Source: Acidobacteriota bacterium
Lineage (GTDB): Bacteria; Acidobacteriota; Terriglobia; Terriglobales; SCQP01
Assembly (NCBI GenBank): GCA_021818955.1
Contig: JAKASR010000004.1
Span: 36,365-100,364 of the forward strand
DNA: 64,000 nt
Direction of reading: 5' to 3'
Positions within the stretch are counted from its first letter, which is position 1. Every line of letters starts with the position of its first letter. Below are positions 9,229-17,387 of the stretch, piece by piece. The translations under genes and the position numbers were made by a program. The notes beneath the pieces were generated by a model that ran no database searches, was not told where the DNA came from, and worked only from the letters and a program-made list of their open reading frames with translations.

Positions 9229-9313
9229 ACTACCCGCCTCCACTGCCTTCTGTGGTTTCATCTTACTCCATCGCCCGGAACTTGAGCCGCGCTGCCGGAC
9301 TGGCTGCCGGGCA

Positions 9314-11356
9314 TTAGCGTTGCTGCCCGCCGAGCCCGGCCAGAGTGGCGCGAAGCTCATCCGCCGCGCGCTGCACCTCATCCTCCCGCAAAGTGCGGTC
9401 CGGCAATTGCCAACTGGCCCGCAACAGCAGGCTGCGCTGGCCGGCCGGAATGCCGCCCCCGCGAAAAAGTTCCAGCAGCGAGGCTCCTTGCCAGCCGGGC
9501 TGGCGCAATCCATTGAGCGCCGTCTGAATCGATTGCCAACTCACGCGATCATCGAAAAGGAAAGAAAAATCCCGCCAAGCCGCCGGAAAGCGCGAGGGAG
9601 GCGAAAATCGCAGCTGGTTGCCGCCAGCGATCAGCAACTGTTGTAAATCCAGCTCGGCCAGGAACGGCGGCCGGCGGAATTTCAATTCCTCCGCCAGCTC
9701 GGGATGCAATTGTCCGGCGGTTCCCAACTGCGCCTGGTTTGCCCAAATCTCCGCCGCGCGGCCGGGATGGCACCAGCCGGCACTCGCCGGACGCCATTCC
9801 AGCCCCGGTAAATCGAAGCCCGCAAGCAACAGTTCAATATCGCCCTTGAGCTCGTAAAAGCCATACTCCCGGCGGTCATTCCATCCCCCCACCTCCCCAA
9901 AACTCCCCAGCGACAGCCGCCATGCTTCCGTCGCCGGGAACCCGGCCTTGGCTTCGCGCCAGTATATTTTCCCGATCTCAAACAGCCTCGCCGAAGTAAG
10001 ATCTCGATTTTGATTCACGAGCAGCAGCCGCAACATCGAAGGCAGCAGCGTGGTGCGCAGCCATGCCTCTTCCTCGCTGAGCGGATTCATCATCTTCACC
10101 GGCTTTCGTCCGGGCGCGTAGCGCTCGCCTTCCGCCGCGCCGGCAAAGCTGAGCGAGATAGCTTCGCTGTAGCCGCGGCCCCGCAACTTCTCGCGCGTTT
10201 TCGACGCTAATCGCGCCGGTTCAGACTCCGTCACTACGCCTTGAAACGCGGGCAAGCGCGAGGGGAAATGCTCATAGCCCCACAGGCGCGCGACTTCTTC
10301 CGCCAAATCGGCTTCGATTTTCACGTCGGCGCGCCAGGAGGGTGGCTGGACCATCCAACTGGCGCCGGCCTGAGCTTCGAGCTGAAATCCCAACCGCTGC
10401 AGGATATTTTCCACCGCATCCGAGGGCGGCGCCAGCCCGAGCAGTCGCCGGAGAAACTCCGCGCGTAAACGAATAGTCGGCGCTTGCCATTCCCGGGCGA
10501 TGCAATCCGTGCCGCCGGCCCAATGCGCACCGGCCAAAGCCACCGCGCGCGAAACCAGCAAATCCGCCGCCCAAGCCGCCGCCTGTGGATCGGCACCCCG
10601 CTCGAAACGATACCCGGCCTCGGTGCGTATTCCATGCCGACGCGCGCTGCGGCGCACCACCTGCGGCTCAAACCAAGCGCTTTCGATCGCAATCTTGCGC
10701 GTGGCGGGCGTGATTGCTGTTTCCAAGCCGCCGATCACGCCCGCCAGCGCTACCGGCCGCTCGGCATCGGCAATAACCAGATCGCCAGGATTGAGCTGGC
10801 GCTCAACTTCGTCCAGTGTGATCAGGGTTTCGCCCGGACGCGCCCAGCGCACGTGCAACTGATTTCCGCGCAACGTATCCGCATCGAAGACATGTGTTGG
10901 CTGGCCGATTTCGAACAGCGTGTAGTTGCTCAGATCGGGCAGCAGGTGAATAGGCGCCTGCCCCATGGCCAGCAACCGCGCCCGCATGATTTCCGGCAAG
11001 GCGCGCGCCGCCGCGCCGGAGGGTAGATCCAGAACCCGCAAGCAATAGCGCGCGCAGGTCTCGGCGGACTCGATGGTCACGGTGATGCCGGCCGGATCCG
11101 TGGGCTGGCCTGCCTGACCGGCGCCGGCAGGCGGCTTCAAAGCCGTACGCGCCAGCGCCGCCACCTCGCGAGCCACGCCCCAGTGGCTGAGACAGTCGGG
11201 TCGATTGCTGGTCAACTCCAGCTCCAGCACCGGCTCCTGCGCGCTGCCGCTCCAACCCGCCGCCGTCAGTCCGGCGCCAGTCAGGCGCTCGGCAAGCGCC
11301 GCCGGCGTTTCTGGCCAGTCGACGAATTCCTTCAGCCATTCGAGAGAAATCAGCAT
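9314..11356 (-). CDS. pheT: Phenylalanyl-tRNA synthetase beta subunit, short form
   Basis: PheT pairs with PheS to charge tRNA-Phe. The product is 680 residues, against about 790 in most bacteria. The N-terminus (MLISLEWLKEFVDWPETPAA) runs directly into the B1 segment (LELTSNRPDCLSHWGVAREVAALA) at about residue 48, so the roughly 110-residue EMAP-II-like OB fold that normally sits between them is missing. B3/B4 editing-type, B5 and catalytic-like core domains follow. The C-terminus is an anticodon-binding ferredoxin fold (SRFPAAWRDFSFLFDD to the end). It starts 6 bases after pheS. The start and frame look intact, so this is a genuine short form rather than a broken gene. Confidence 0.93.
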   Translation of the reverse strand: MLISLEWLKEFVDWPETPAALAERLTGAGLTAAGWSGSAQEPVLELELTSNRPDCLSHWGVAREVAALARTALKPPAGAGQAGQPTDPAGITVTIESAETCARYCLRVLDLPSGAAARALPEIMRARLLAMGQAPIHLLPDLSNYTLFEIGQPTHVFDADTLRGNQLHVRWARPGETLITLDEVERQLNPGDLVIADAERPVALAGVIGGLETAITPATRKIAIESAWFEPQVVRRSARRHGIRTEAGYRFERGADPQAAAWAADLLVSRAVALAGAHWAGGTDCIAREWQAPTIRLRAEFLRRLLGLAPPSDAVENILQRLGFQLEAQAGASWMVQPPSWRADVKIEADLAEEVARLWGYEHFPSRLPAFQGVVTESEPARLASKTREKLRGRGYSEAISLSFAGAAEGERYAPGRKPVKMMNPLSEEEAWLRTTLLPSMLRLLLVNQNRDLTSARLFEIGKIYWREAKAGFPATEAWRLSLGSFGEVGGWNDRREYGFYELKGDIELLLAGFDLPGLEWRPASAGWCHPGRAAEIWANQAQLGTAGQLHPELAEELKFRRPPFLAELDLQQLLIAGGNQLRFSPPSRFPAAWRDFSFLFDDRVSWQSIQTALNGLRQPGWQGASLLELFRGGGIPAGQRSLLLRASWQLPDRTLREDEVQRAADELRATLAGLGGQQR

Positions 11357-11362
11357 GGGGGC

Positions 11363-12490
11363 TTAATCGCGAAACTGTTCCAAAAAGCGTAAATCGCCGC
11401 TGAAAAAACGCTGCAGATCGTCGATGCCGTAGCGAATCATGGCAATCCGTTCCACCCCCATGCCAAAAGCAAAGCCGCTCCAGCGTTCCGCGTCCTGCCC
11501 GGCAAAACGATAAAGCTGCGGATGCACCATGCCGCAGCCGAGAATCTCGATCCAGCCGCTGCTTTTGCAAGTCCGGCAGACTCCGCCCGCGCCATCGCAG
11601 GCGAAGCATTGAATATCCATTTCCGCGCTGGGTTCGGTGAAAGGGAAAAAAGACGGCCGGAAGCGGCTGAGCGTAGCGCTGCCGAAAAAGGCCCGGGCGA
11701 AGTGCTCCAGCGTGCCTTTCAGATCGGCGAGGCTCAGCCCCTCGTCCACGGCCAAGCCTTCCACCTGATGAAACATGGGCGAATGGGAGGCGTCGGGCGT
11801 ATCGCGCCGGTAAACGCGGCCCGGGACTACCACACGCAATGGCGGCGGCTGACGCTCCATTACCCGGATCTGCCCGGGCGAGGTATGCGTTCGCAGCAGC
11901 ATGTCCGGCAAATCCGGGCCCAGGTAGATGGTGTCTTGCTCGTCGCGCGCCGGGTGTTCCGTGGGAATATTGAGCGCCTCGAAATTGTAGTAGGCGCTTT
12001 CCATTTCCGGGCCTTCGACGCGGGAGTAGCCGAGCCCGGCAAAGACCGCCACAATCTCTTCCATGACCAGCGTTAAAGGATGAATTGCGCCCCGGCCCGC
12101 GCCTGGGCTGCCCGGCAGGGTAATATCCAGCGCTTCGCTGGCCAGGCGCGTGGCCGCGGCGGCCTGGCGGGCTTCGGTTTCGAGCGTCGTTGCCAAGGCT
12201 GCAGCTTCGCTGCGCAGCCGGTTCAGGGCTTGTCCGAGCGGTTTTTTCCAGTCCGGAGGCGCCGGCTTGAGCAGGGTTTCATTGAGTTGCTGCAATATCC
12301 CCTGGCGGCGTCCCAGCCAGCGGTTCCGGAACGCCTGCGCCGCCGCTTCCGTGGTTTGCTGGCGGCATTGCGCCGCATCCTCGTTCAGGTGCTGGAAATA
12401 ATCGGCAAGCAAAGCCTCGCTGTTTTCCGGCGGCTGGGCAGCGGTCTGCCAAGGGAGCGGAATATTCCCGGCATCGGCCGTGGAGGGCAT
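11363..12490 (-). CDS. pheS: Phenylalanyl-tRNA synthetase alpha subunit
   Basis: The product is 375 residues. An N-terminal coiled coil of about 110 residues binds tRNA. The class II catalytic core follows: HPLTLVMEEIVAVFAGLGY, then GPEMESAYYNFEALNIPTEHPARD near residue 165, motif 2 around RVYRRDTPDASHSPMFHQVEG, and motif 3 GMGVERIAMIRYGI near the end. A CFACDGAGGVCRTC knot before GWIEILGCGMVHP suggests a structural zinc site, which is common in many bacterial PheS proteins. It lies in the conserved infC-rpmI-rplT-pheS-pheT order. Confidence 0.95.
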   Translation of the reverse strand: MPSTADAGNIPLPWQTAAQPPENSEALLADYFQHLNEDAAQCRQQTTEAAAQAFRNRWLGRRQGILQQLNETLLKPAPPDWKKPLGQALNRLRSEAAALATTLETEARQAAAATRLASEALDITLPGSPGAGRGAIHPLTLVMEEIVAVFAGLGYSRVEGPEMESAYYNFEALNIPTEHPARDEQDTIYLGPDLPDMLLRTHTSPGQIRVMERQPPPLRVVVPGRVYRRDTPDASHSPMFHQVEGLAVDEGLSLADLKGTLEHFARAFFGSATLSRFRPSFFPFTEPSAEMDIQCFACDGAGGVCRTCKSSGWIEILGCGMVHPQLYRFAGQDAERWSGFAFGMGVERIAMIRYGIDDLQRFFSGDLRFLEQFRD

Positions 12491-12531
12491 AAGGATTGAC
12501 TTTTCCGGGGGCGTGGAGCACGCCGGCTCAC

Positions 12532-12912
12532 TCAGGCCGCCGGCGTCGGTTTCGCCTTCGCCAGCGCCTGTTTGGCCTGTTCGGCCAAGGCGCCAAAACT
12601 GGCGTCTTCGCGAGCGGCTAGGTCGGCAAGGATTTTGCGATCCAACTCAATACCCGCCAGCTTCAAGCCATGCATGAATTGCCCATAACTGAGTTGGTGC
12701 CGCCGCGCTGCCGCGCCAATGCGCACAATCCAGAGACTGCGGAACTGCCGCTTGCGCTCTTTGCGCCCACGGTAGGCGAATTTCAACGCCCGTTCGCTGG
12801 CTTCCTTGGCGGAGCGATAGAGCTTGCTCTTGGTAAGAAAGAACCCGGAGGTTAACTTAAGATATTTTTTGCGGCGCTGCCGTCGATGGCTGCCGCGTTT
12901 GACGCGAGGCAT
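12532..12912 (-). CDS. rplT: 50S ribosomal protein L20
   Basis: The 126-residue product begins [20 protein letters not shown], the typical basic L20 N-terminus, and contains [44 protein letters not shown]20 is an early assembly protein of the large subunit, and in several bacteria it represses its own operon by binding leader RNA. The C-terminus is a little longer than usual (a [13 protein letters not shown] tail). The leader before this gene contains two hairpins, annotated separately. Confidence 0.96.
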   Translation of the reverse strand: MPRVKRGSHRRQRRKKYLKLTSGFFLTKSKLYRSAKEASERALKFAYRGRKERKRQFRSLWIVRIGAAARRHQLSYGQFMHGLKLAGIELDRKILADLAAREDASFGALAEQAKQALAKAKPTPAA

Positions 12913-13020
12913 CGTTTTCTCCCGTTGCGGCTGGAGTTAGCTTGAGCAGCTGACCAGCCAATTAATCAGCCCCGCCGGGCACGATGCGCCACGGCAGGAA
13001 CTTTGTGGTCCACAGATTAT

Positions 13021-13038
13021 GCGGGTGAGCTCACCCCG
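13021..13038. promoter_or_regulatory. Palindrome in the rpmI-rplT spacer
   Basis: GGGTGAGCTCACCC (13023-13036) is a perfect 14-base palindrome with partly pairing GC flanks. It lies in the 189-base spacer between rpmI and rplT and would form a hairpin in the transcript. Together with the hairpin at 13072-13094 it may be part of a leader that L20 or RNA processing acts on; this role is inferred. Confidence 0.4.
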
Positions 13039-13071
13039 CCTGGCTGACTGTCGGCGAGGGCCCGAACCGTC

Positions 13072-13094
13072 CAAAATCGGGTTCCCCGATTTTG
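13072..13094 (-). promoter_or_regulatory. Perfect hairpin just after the rpmI stop
   Basis: CAAAATCGGG and CCCGATTTTG form a perfect 10-base-pair stem around a 3-base loop. The hairpin begins 8 bases downstream of the rpmI stop codon and lies about 160 bases before rplT. It could be an attenuator, an RNA-stability element or part of an L20-responsive leader. In the minus-strand transcript no long U-run follows the stem, so a simple strong terminator is less likely. Confidence 0.45.
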
Positions 13095-13101
13095 AAGCGG
13101 C

Positions 13102-13299
13102 TTACATATAGGGTATCATACGCGCCACCCGGCGTTGGTCGGCGGCGCTGATGATGGTGTCCTGATCCAACTTGCGCTTGCGCTTGGTGGTCTTGGTGGT
13201 CAGGATATGGCGGGCGAAGGCATGGCCGCGAACGATCTTCCCGCTTCCCGTCTTGCGGAAGCGTTTCGCCGCGCCTCTATGAGTTTTGAGTTTGGGCAT
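13102..13299 (-). CDS. rpmI: 50S ribosomal protein L35
   Basis: Starting at the ATG at 13299, the 65-residue product begins [20 protein letters not shown] and contains [24 protein letters not shown], which is diagnostic for L35. Nine extra codons upstream are also open, but the conserved N-terminus decides the start. The start lies inside the 3' end of infC (23-base overlap) and has no clear ribosome-binding site, which fits translational coupling to infC. Confidence 0.94.
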   Translation of the reverse strand: MPKLKTHRGAAKRFRKTGSGKIVRGHAFARHILTTKTTKRKRKLDQDTIISAADQRRVARMIPYM

Positions 13300-13885
13300 G
13301 GCTCTGCGTCTGTGGGCTGGAATCATTCTGGCTGCGAGATGTGCCGCTGGCCTTCTTCGGCGCCAGGATTGCGGTAAGACTATTGCCTTCCATCCGGGGC
13401 CGGAACTCGATCAGGGCCGCCTCGTTCACATCCTGCAACAGCCGGTTAATCAGTTGAAAACCGATCTCTTTATGCGTGATTTCGCGGCCGCGAAATTGCA
13501 CGGTCGCCTTGACCTTGTCCCCTTCGCCCAAAAACCGGACGACGTTGTTCTTCTTGAACTCGTAATCGTGGTCGTCGGTATTGGGACGAAACTTCACTTC
13601 CTTGATGACAATATTCTTCTGGTGTTTTCTCGCCTCGCGCGCCTTCTTTTCCATTTGGTACTGGTATTTGCCGAAATCCATGATTCGGCAAACCGGCGGC
13701 TGCGCGGTGGCGGCAATTTCCACCAAGTCCAGCGAGCGTTGGCGCGCCAGCGCCAAGGCCTCTTGCGGCGGCATGATGCCCAACTGCTGCCCGCTATCGT
13801 CAATAACGCGAATCTCCCGGGCGCGAATACGTTCATTGATCCGGATCCGGGGCTCCGGAATACGGCGCGGACGGTAATCTGCGAT
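13277..13885 (-). CDS. infC: Translation initiation factor IF-3, with apparent ATC start
   Basis: IF-3 binds the 30S subunit and rejects wrong start codons. The conserved N-terminus ([16 protein letters not shown], then [15 protein letters not shown]) lies upstream of the first TTG (13783), so that TTG cannot be the true start. Between the in-frame TAA upstream and this conserved region there is no ATG, GTG or TTG. An ATC at 13885 is preceded by GAGGGGG at about 5 bases spacing and gives a 202-residue protein. Rare starts (AUU or AUC) in infC are known to allow autoregulation by IF-3. The C-terminal domain ([33 protein letters not shown]) is intact, followed by a Ser/Gln-rich tail. Confidence 0.92.
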   Translation of the reverse strand: MADYRPRRIPEPRIRINERIRAREIRVIDDSGQQLGIMPPQEALALARQRSLDLVEIAATAQPPVCRIMDFGKYQYQMEKKAREARKHQKNIVIKEVKFRPNTDDHDYEFKKNNVVRFLGEGDKVKATVQFRGREITHKEIGFQLINRLLQDVNEAALIEFRPRMEGNSLTAILAPKKASGTSRSQNDSSPQTQSHAQTQNS

Positions 13886-14266
13886 ACAGTCCCCCTCTTC
13901 GACTCCACATCCTATCGGATGGGAGCCCGCATGCTTTCGAAAGCGTTAATCAGTATAGCCTGAAGTTGCCCGAAAAACCATAATCCCTAATCCCTGCCCA
14001 TCATTCAACATCAGCAATCTTTTCCCGCGAAATTGCGCCGCTGAAAAAAACAGACATTTCGCCTCTAGCGCAGCTTCAGGGATATGATGGGTCTTTGAGG
14101 CCGGTAGTCGCCTGCACCACTCTGCTATTGGATTAGCATCTGAACTTTTGTGAATCCGGCGACAGTTCTGTTACGTCTGATAGAATGTTACAACTCGTAA
14201 CTGAATGGCGGCCGGAGGGAAGCTGTAGGCGGCAGGGCTCAAGTGTCGGATTGACAAGGAGTCGAT
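13886..14266. promoter_or_regulatory. Divergent intergenic region between infC and the HtrA protease gene
   Basis: This 381-base stretch separates two divergent genes and must carry both promoters. A minus-strand TATACT (13952-13957) about 67 bases before the infC start is a reasonable -10 candidate, but no convincing -35 lies 17 bases upstream. On the plus strand a TAGAAT and a short inverted repeat (GTTAC-N5-GTAAC, near 14187) lie about 70-90 bases before the protease gene, with AAGGAG directly before its ATG. No gene or RNA gene was seen here. Confidence 0.35.
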
Positions 14267-15832
14267 ATGGCGAAGACAGTTTGGACGGGTGGCGCTCATC
14301 GTACGCGCCAAATCTTAATTTATGCGTTGATTGGCGCCGGGGTAACCGGGTCATTAGCCCTGTACCGCATGCGGAATGTCGGGAGTAATTCCCGGCGCGC
14401 CCCGGTGCATTATCGGCTCTCGCCGCTAGGACCGTTATCTAATCGCCAGGTGGCGCCGCTGATCACGCTTGATCAAGCCCGGGAAGCCATCGTGGATCGT
14501 ATTCAGCCGGCGGTAGTGGAAATTCAAGTCAGCGCCAAGCTGCCCCACTCACGCCAGCAGATGCCCGGATATGATAATTCACCCTTTAATCAATTCTTTC
14601 AGTTTTTTGGCCAGCAGCCCAATCAGCCGCAATTCGAGCAGGGGATTGGCAGCGGCTTCATCATCTCACCCGATGGCTATGTGGTCACCAATCGCCATGT
14701 GGTCGCTAACGCCACCAATGTCGAAGTTACGTTATCCAATAATGAGACCTTTAATCATTGTAAGGTGGTCGGCACCGATGCACTGACTGATTTGGCGGTG
14801 GTGAAAATCAGTGCCACCAATCTTCCCAGCGTACCCTGGGGGGATTCCAATCAGCTGAAAGTGGGCCAGGGAGTGATGGCATTTGGCCATCCGTTCGGCA
14901 TACCCGGTATAACCGTGACCCGCGGTATTATCAGTGGGCTGGGCCGATCCAGTTATTTGAGCAGCAATCGCGCTCCCGCTGCGATGATTCAAACCGACGC
15001 GGCCGTCAATCAGGGCAACTCCGGCGGGCCACTGGTTAATGACCACGGGCAGGTGATCGGCATCGATTCCGCCATTCTTACCCCCTCAGGCGCTTTCGCC
15101 GGGGTGGCGTATGCCGTGCCCAGCAGTTTAGCCAAGCCCACCACGGCCGAGTTGATCCAATACGGACACGTTAACCGCGGTTTCCTGGGTATTGTTTTGA
15201 ACCAGTTCACTCCCAGCATGGCGGAACAGTTCCATGTGCCGGCCAATACCAAGGGCGCGCTGGTCGGCCAAGTGAACCCCGGCTCTCCGGGCGCGAAAGC
15301 GGGATTGCAGGTAGGCGATATCATTACCCGTTTCAATGGCCACAAAATCACCTCCACCGGCCAGCTTCAGGTGGACGTGCAACTCACCGCTCCCGGCACC
15401 ACCGCCCAAATGACCGTGTTACGCAATGGCCAGCCCCAAACCCTCTCGGTAACGGTAGGTAAATACCAAGCCCCTGGCCAGGAGCAACAAGCGTCGAAAG
15501 CAGCACAGACCCACGGCGCGAAATTAGGCATTCGTTCCGAAAATCTGACCGCGCAGATTCGCGATCAGCTTGACCTTCCCTCGTTCATTCATGGCGTGAT
15601 TATCGACGAAGTTGAACCCGGCAGCCCGGCATATAATGCCGGCCTGGAGCGAGGAGACATCATCGAGCAGGTCAATCGGCAGCCGGTCAACAATGTTAAC
15701 GACCTGCAAAACTTGCTGAGCCAGGCTCCGGCGGGAAAACCGGTGCTGCTGCTGATCTACCAGGGACGCGGTTCTAATGGCGGCAGCGTGTTCATCCAGG
15801 TTTACCCATCGGCGGGCGGCCCGGGGAAATAA
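14267..15832 (+). CDS. HtrA/DegP-type serine protease with two PDZ domains
   Basis: The 521-residue protein has an N-terminal membrane anchor or signal segment (QILIYALIGAGVTGSLALY), a trypsin-like domain and two PDZ domains. The catalytic triad is visible: His in GYVVTNRHVVANATN, Asp in DALTDLAVVKI and Ser in QGNSGGPLVND. PDZ1 covers about residues 300-385 (GALVGQVNPGSPGAKAGLQ) and PDZ2 about 420-510 (GVIIDEVEPGSPAYNAGLE). A Gln/Pro/Asn-rich loop before the catalytic His is typical of the LA loop. It acts in periplasmic protein quality control. AAGGAG lies 5 bases before the ATG. Confidence 0.93.
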   Translation: MAKTVWTGGAHRTRQILIYALIGAGVTGSLALYRMRNVGSNSRRAPVHYRLSPLGPLSNRQVAPLITLDQAREAIVDRIQPAVVEIQVSAKLPHSRQQMPGYDNSPFNQFFQFFGQQPNQPQFEQGIGSGFIISPDGYVVTNRHVVANATNVEVTLSNNETFNHCKVVGTDALTDLAVVKISATNLPSVPWGDSNQLKVGQGVMAFGHPFGIPGITVTRGIISGLGRSSYLSSNRAPAAMIQTDAAVNQGNSGGPLVNDHGQVIGIDSAILTPSGAFAGVAYAVPSSLAKPTTAELIQYGHVNRGFLGIVLNQFTPSMAEQFHVPANTKGALVGQVNPGSPGAKAGLQVGDIITRFNGHKITSTGQLQVDVQLTAPGTTAQMTVLRNGQPQTLSVTVGKYQAPGQEQQASKAAQTHGAKLGIRSENLTAQIRDQLDLPSFIHGVIIDEVEPGSPAYNAGLERGDIIEQVNRQPVNNVNDLQNLLSQAPAGKPVLLLIYQGRGSNGGSVFIQVYPSAGGPGK

Positions 15833-15851
15833 TATATCTGTGGTTTCAAGT

Positions 15852-15881
15852 CGGGAATTGAGGCTTGCGCCTCAATTCCCG
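15852..15881 (+). terminator. Perfect 13-bp hairpin between the protease gene and trmFO
   Basis: CGGGAATTGAGGC and GCCTCAATTCCCG pair perfectly around a TTGC loop. The hairpin begins about 20 bases after the protease stop and ends 14 bases before the trmFO start. No U-tract follows, so it may be a terminator, an mRNA-stabilising element or a structure that limits trmFO translation. Confidence 0.5.
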
Positions 15882-15895
15882 GCGCTGTTCTCAGC

Positions 15896-17326
15896 TTGAA
15901 GTCATCCACCTCACCCCTCATCAGTGTGATTGGCGGCGGACTGGCGGGCCCGGAGGCCGCCTGGCAGGCGGCGCGGCATGGTTGCCGGGTTCGTTTGTTT
16001 GAAATGCGGCCGCGCCTGACAACTGCGGCGCACAAGACTGGCGGGCTGGGCGAGTTGGTCTGCTCGAACTCGCTGAAATCCGAAGCTCCTAACTCCGCCC
16101 CCTGGCAGCTTAAGCGCGAATTGCGCCAGGCCGGTTCCCTGCTGCTCGATTGCGCCGAGTCGGCACGCATTCCCGGCGGTCAGGCCTTGACGGTAGACCG
16201 CGTCCGGTTTTCCGCCGAAATCGAGCGCCGCCTGGAGCGAACACCAGGAATTGAACTATTGCGCGAGGAAGTGCGTTCGCTCGATGCGTTGGCCCGCGCG
16301 GGACCGGTGATTGTGGCTTCGGGCCCGTTGACCAGCGCGCCGCTGGCCGAATCGCTGGCGCGCGCGGCCGGCGCCCAACATCTTTATTTTTATGACGCGA
16401 TCAGCCCGATCGTGGCCGCTGATTCTATCGATCTTGAACATGCGTTTGCCGCCAACCGCTATGGAACCGGTGAGCCGGATTACCTGAACTGTCCACTCGA
16501 TAAGAATCAATATGACTGCTTCAATCAAGCGCTGCTCAGCGCCGAATCCTATCCGCTGCATGAATTCGAGCGGCCCGGCAACTGTGCCGGCGTACCCGAC
16601 AATCTCGCCCGGGAAGCGGCCCGCTATTTCGAAGCTTGTCTGCCGCTGGAAGAACTGGCGCGACGCGGCCCGGAAACTTTACGTTTTGGCCCGTTCAAGC
16701 CGGTCGGCCTGCGCCATCCGCGCACCGGACGCCTGCCCTACGCCGTTTTGCAGTTGCGCCGCGAGGATCAGCGCGCCGGCGCCTGGAACTTGGTCGGCTG
16801 CCAGAACCACCTCCGGTTTGCCGAACAGGCGCGGGTGCTGCGCTTGATTCCGGCGCTGCGCCAGGCCGAGTTTCTGCGATACGGCCAGGTCCATCGCAAT
16901 ACGTATCTGAACGCGCCCGCCGTGCTCCTGCCCAATCTCGCTCTGCGGCGCCAGCCGGAGATTTACATTGCCGGCCAACTATGCGGCACCGAAGGCTACC
17001 TGGAAGCTATCGCCACCGGCTTGCTGGCCGGGACGCTGGCTGCGCGATATGCATTGGGATTGGGTGTAACTCCGCCACCCCGCGCGAGCGCGCTGGGATC
17101 GCTCCTCGCCTACATGCAATCCGCCCACCCCGCCAGCTATGCCCCCGCCAACATGACCTTCGACCTGCTCCCGCCTTTAGAAAATGGCTCGCGCCTCAGC
17201 CGCCCCGAACGCCATGCGCGTATTTGTCAGGCGGCCATGGAGGCGCATGGTCACTGGTGGCGCGCCGTTCAGCCCGCGCCGCATTCCGTCAATATGGAGT
17301 TGGCGTCGGTGACATCCCCGGCATGA
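15896..17326 (+). CDS. trmFO: tRNA m5U54 methyltransferase, folate/FAD-dependent
   Basis: TrmFO methylates U54 in the T-loop of tRNAs using methylenetetrahydrofolate and FAD. The 476-residue product has the FAD-binding ISVIGGGLAGPEAAW at the start, EMRPRLTTAAHKTGGLGELVCSNSLKSEAPNS near residue 40, GQALTVDRVRFS near 95, a FYDAISPIVAADSID segment near 165, and GQLCGTEGYLEAIATGLLAG near 360. The start is a TTG; a GTG nine codons later (VIGGGLAG) is equally possible, and neither has a clear ribosome-binding site. Use of folate here indicates that the cell has the ordinary methylene-folate pool. Confidence 0.93.
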   Translation: MKSSTSPLISVIGGGLAGPEAAWQAARHGCRVRLFEMRPRLTTAAHKTGGLGELVCSNSLKSEAPNSAPWQLKRELRQAGSLLLDCAESARIPGGQALTVDRVRFSAEIERRLERTPGIELLREEVRSLDALARAGPVIVASGPLTSAPLAESLARAAGAQHLYFYDAISPIVAADSIDLEHAFAANRYGTGEPDYLNCPLDKNQYDCFNQALLSAESYPLHEFERPGNCAGVPDNLAREAARYFEACLPLEELARRGPETLRFGPFKPVGLRHPRTGRLPYAVLQLRREDQRAGAWNLVGCQNHLRFAEQARVLRLIPALRQAEFLRYGQVHRNTYLNAPAVLLPNLALRRQPEIYIAGQLCGTEGYLEAIATGLLAGTLAARYALGLGVTPPPRASALGSLLAYMQSAHPASYAPANMTFDLLPPLENGSRLSRPERHARICQAAMEAHGHWWRAVQPAPHSVNMELASVTSPA

Positions 17327-17387
17327 CGCCCGGCCATTGACTGAGTCCGATTTGACTTCCTCGCCGGCATTCCCTAGCCTGAATTTT

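Noticed and set aside
13594..13908. 104-codon ATG-started minus-strand frame over the infC 5' end
   Set aside because: It is in a different frame from the conserved IF-3 sequence and has no recognisable product; the IF-3 frame continues upstream through conserved residues.
13886..14266. tRNA or small RNA gene in the infC-protease gap
   Set aside because: No cloverleaf or T-loop consensus could be found on either strand.
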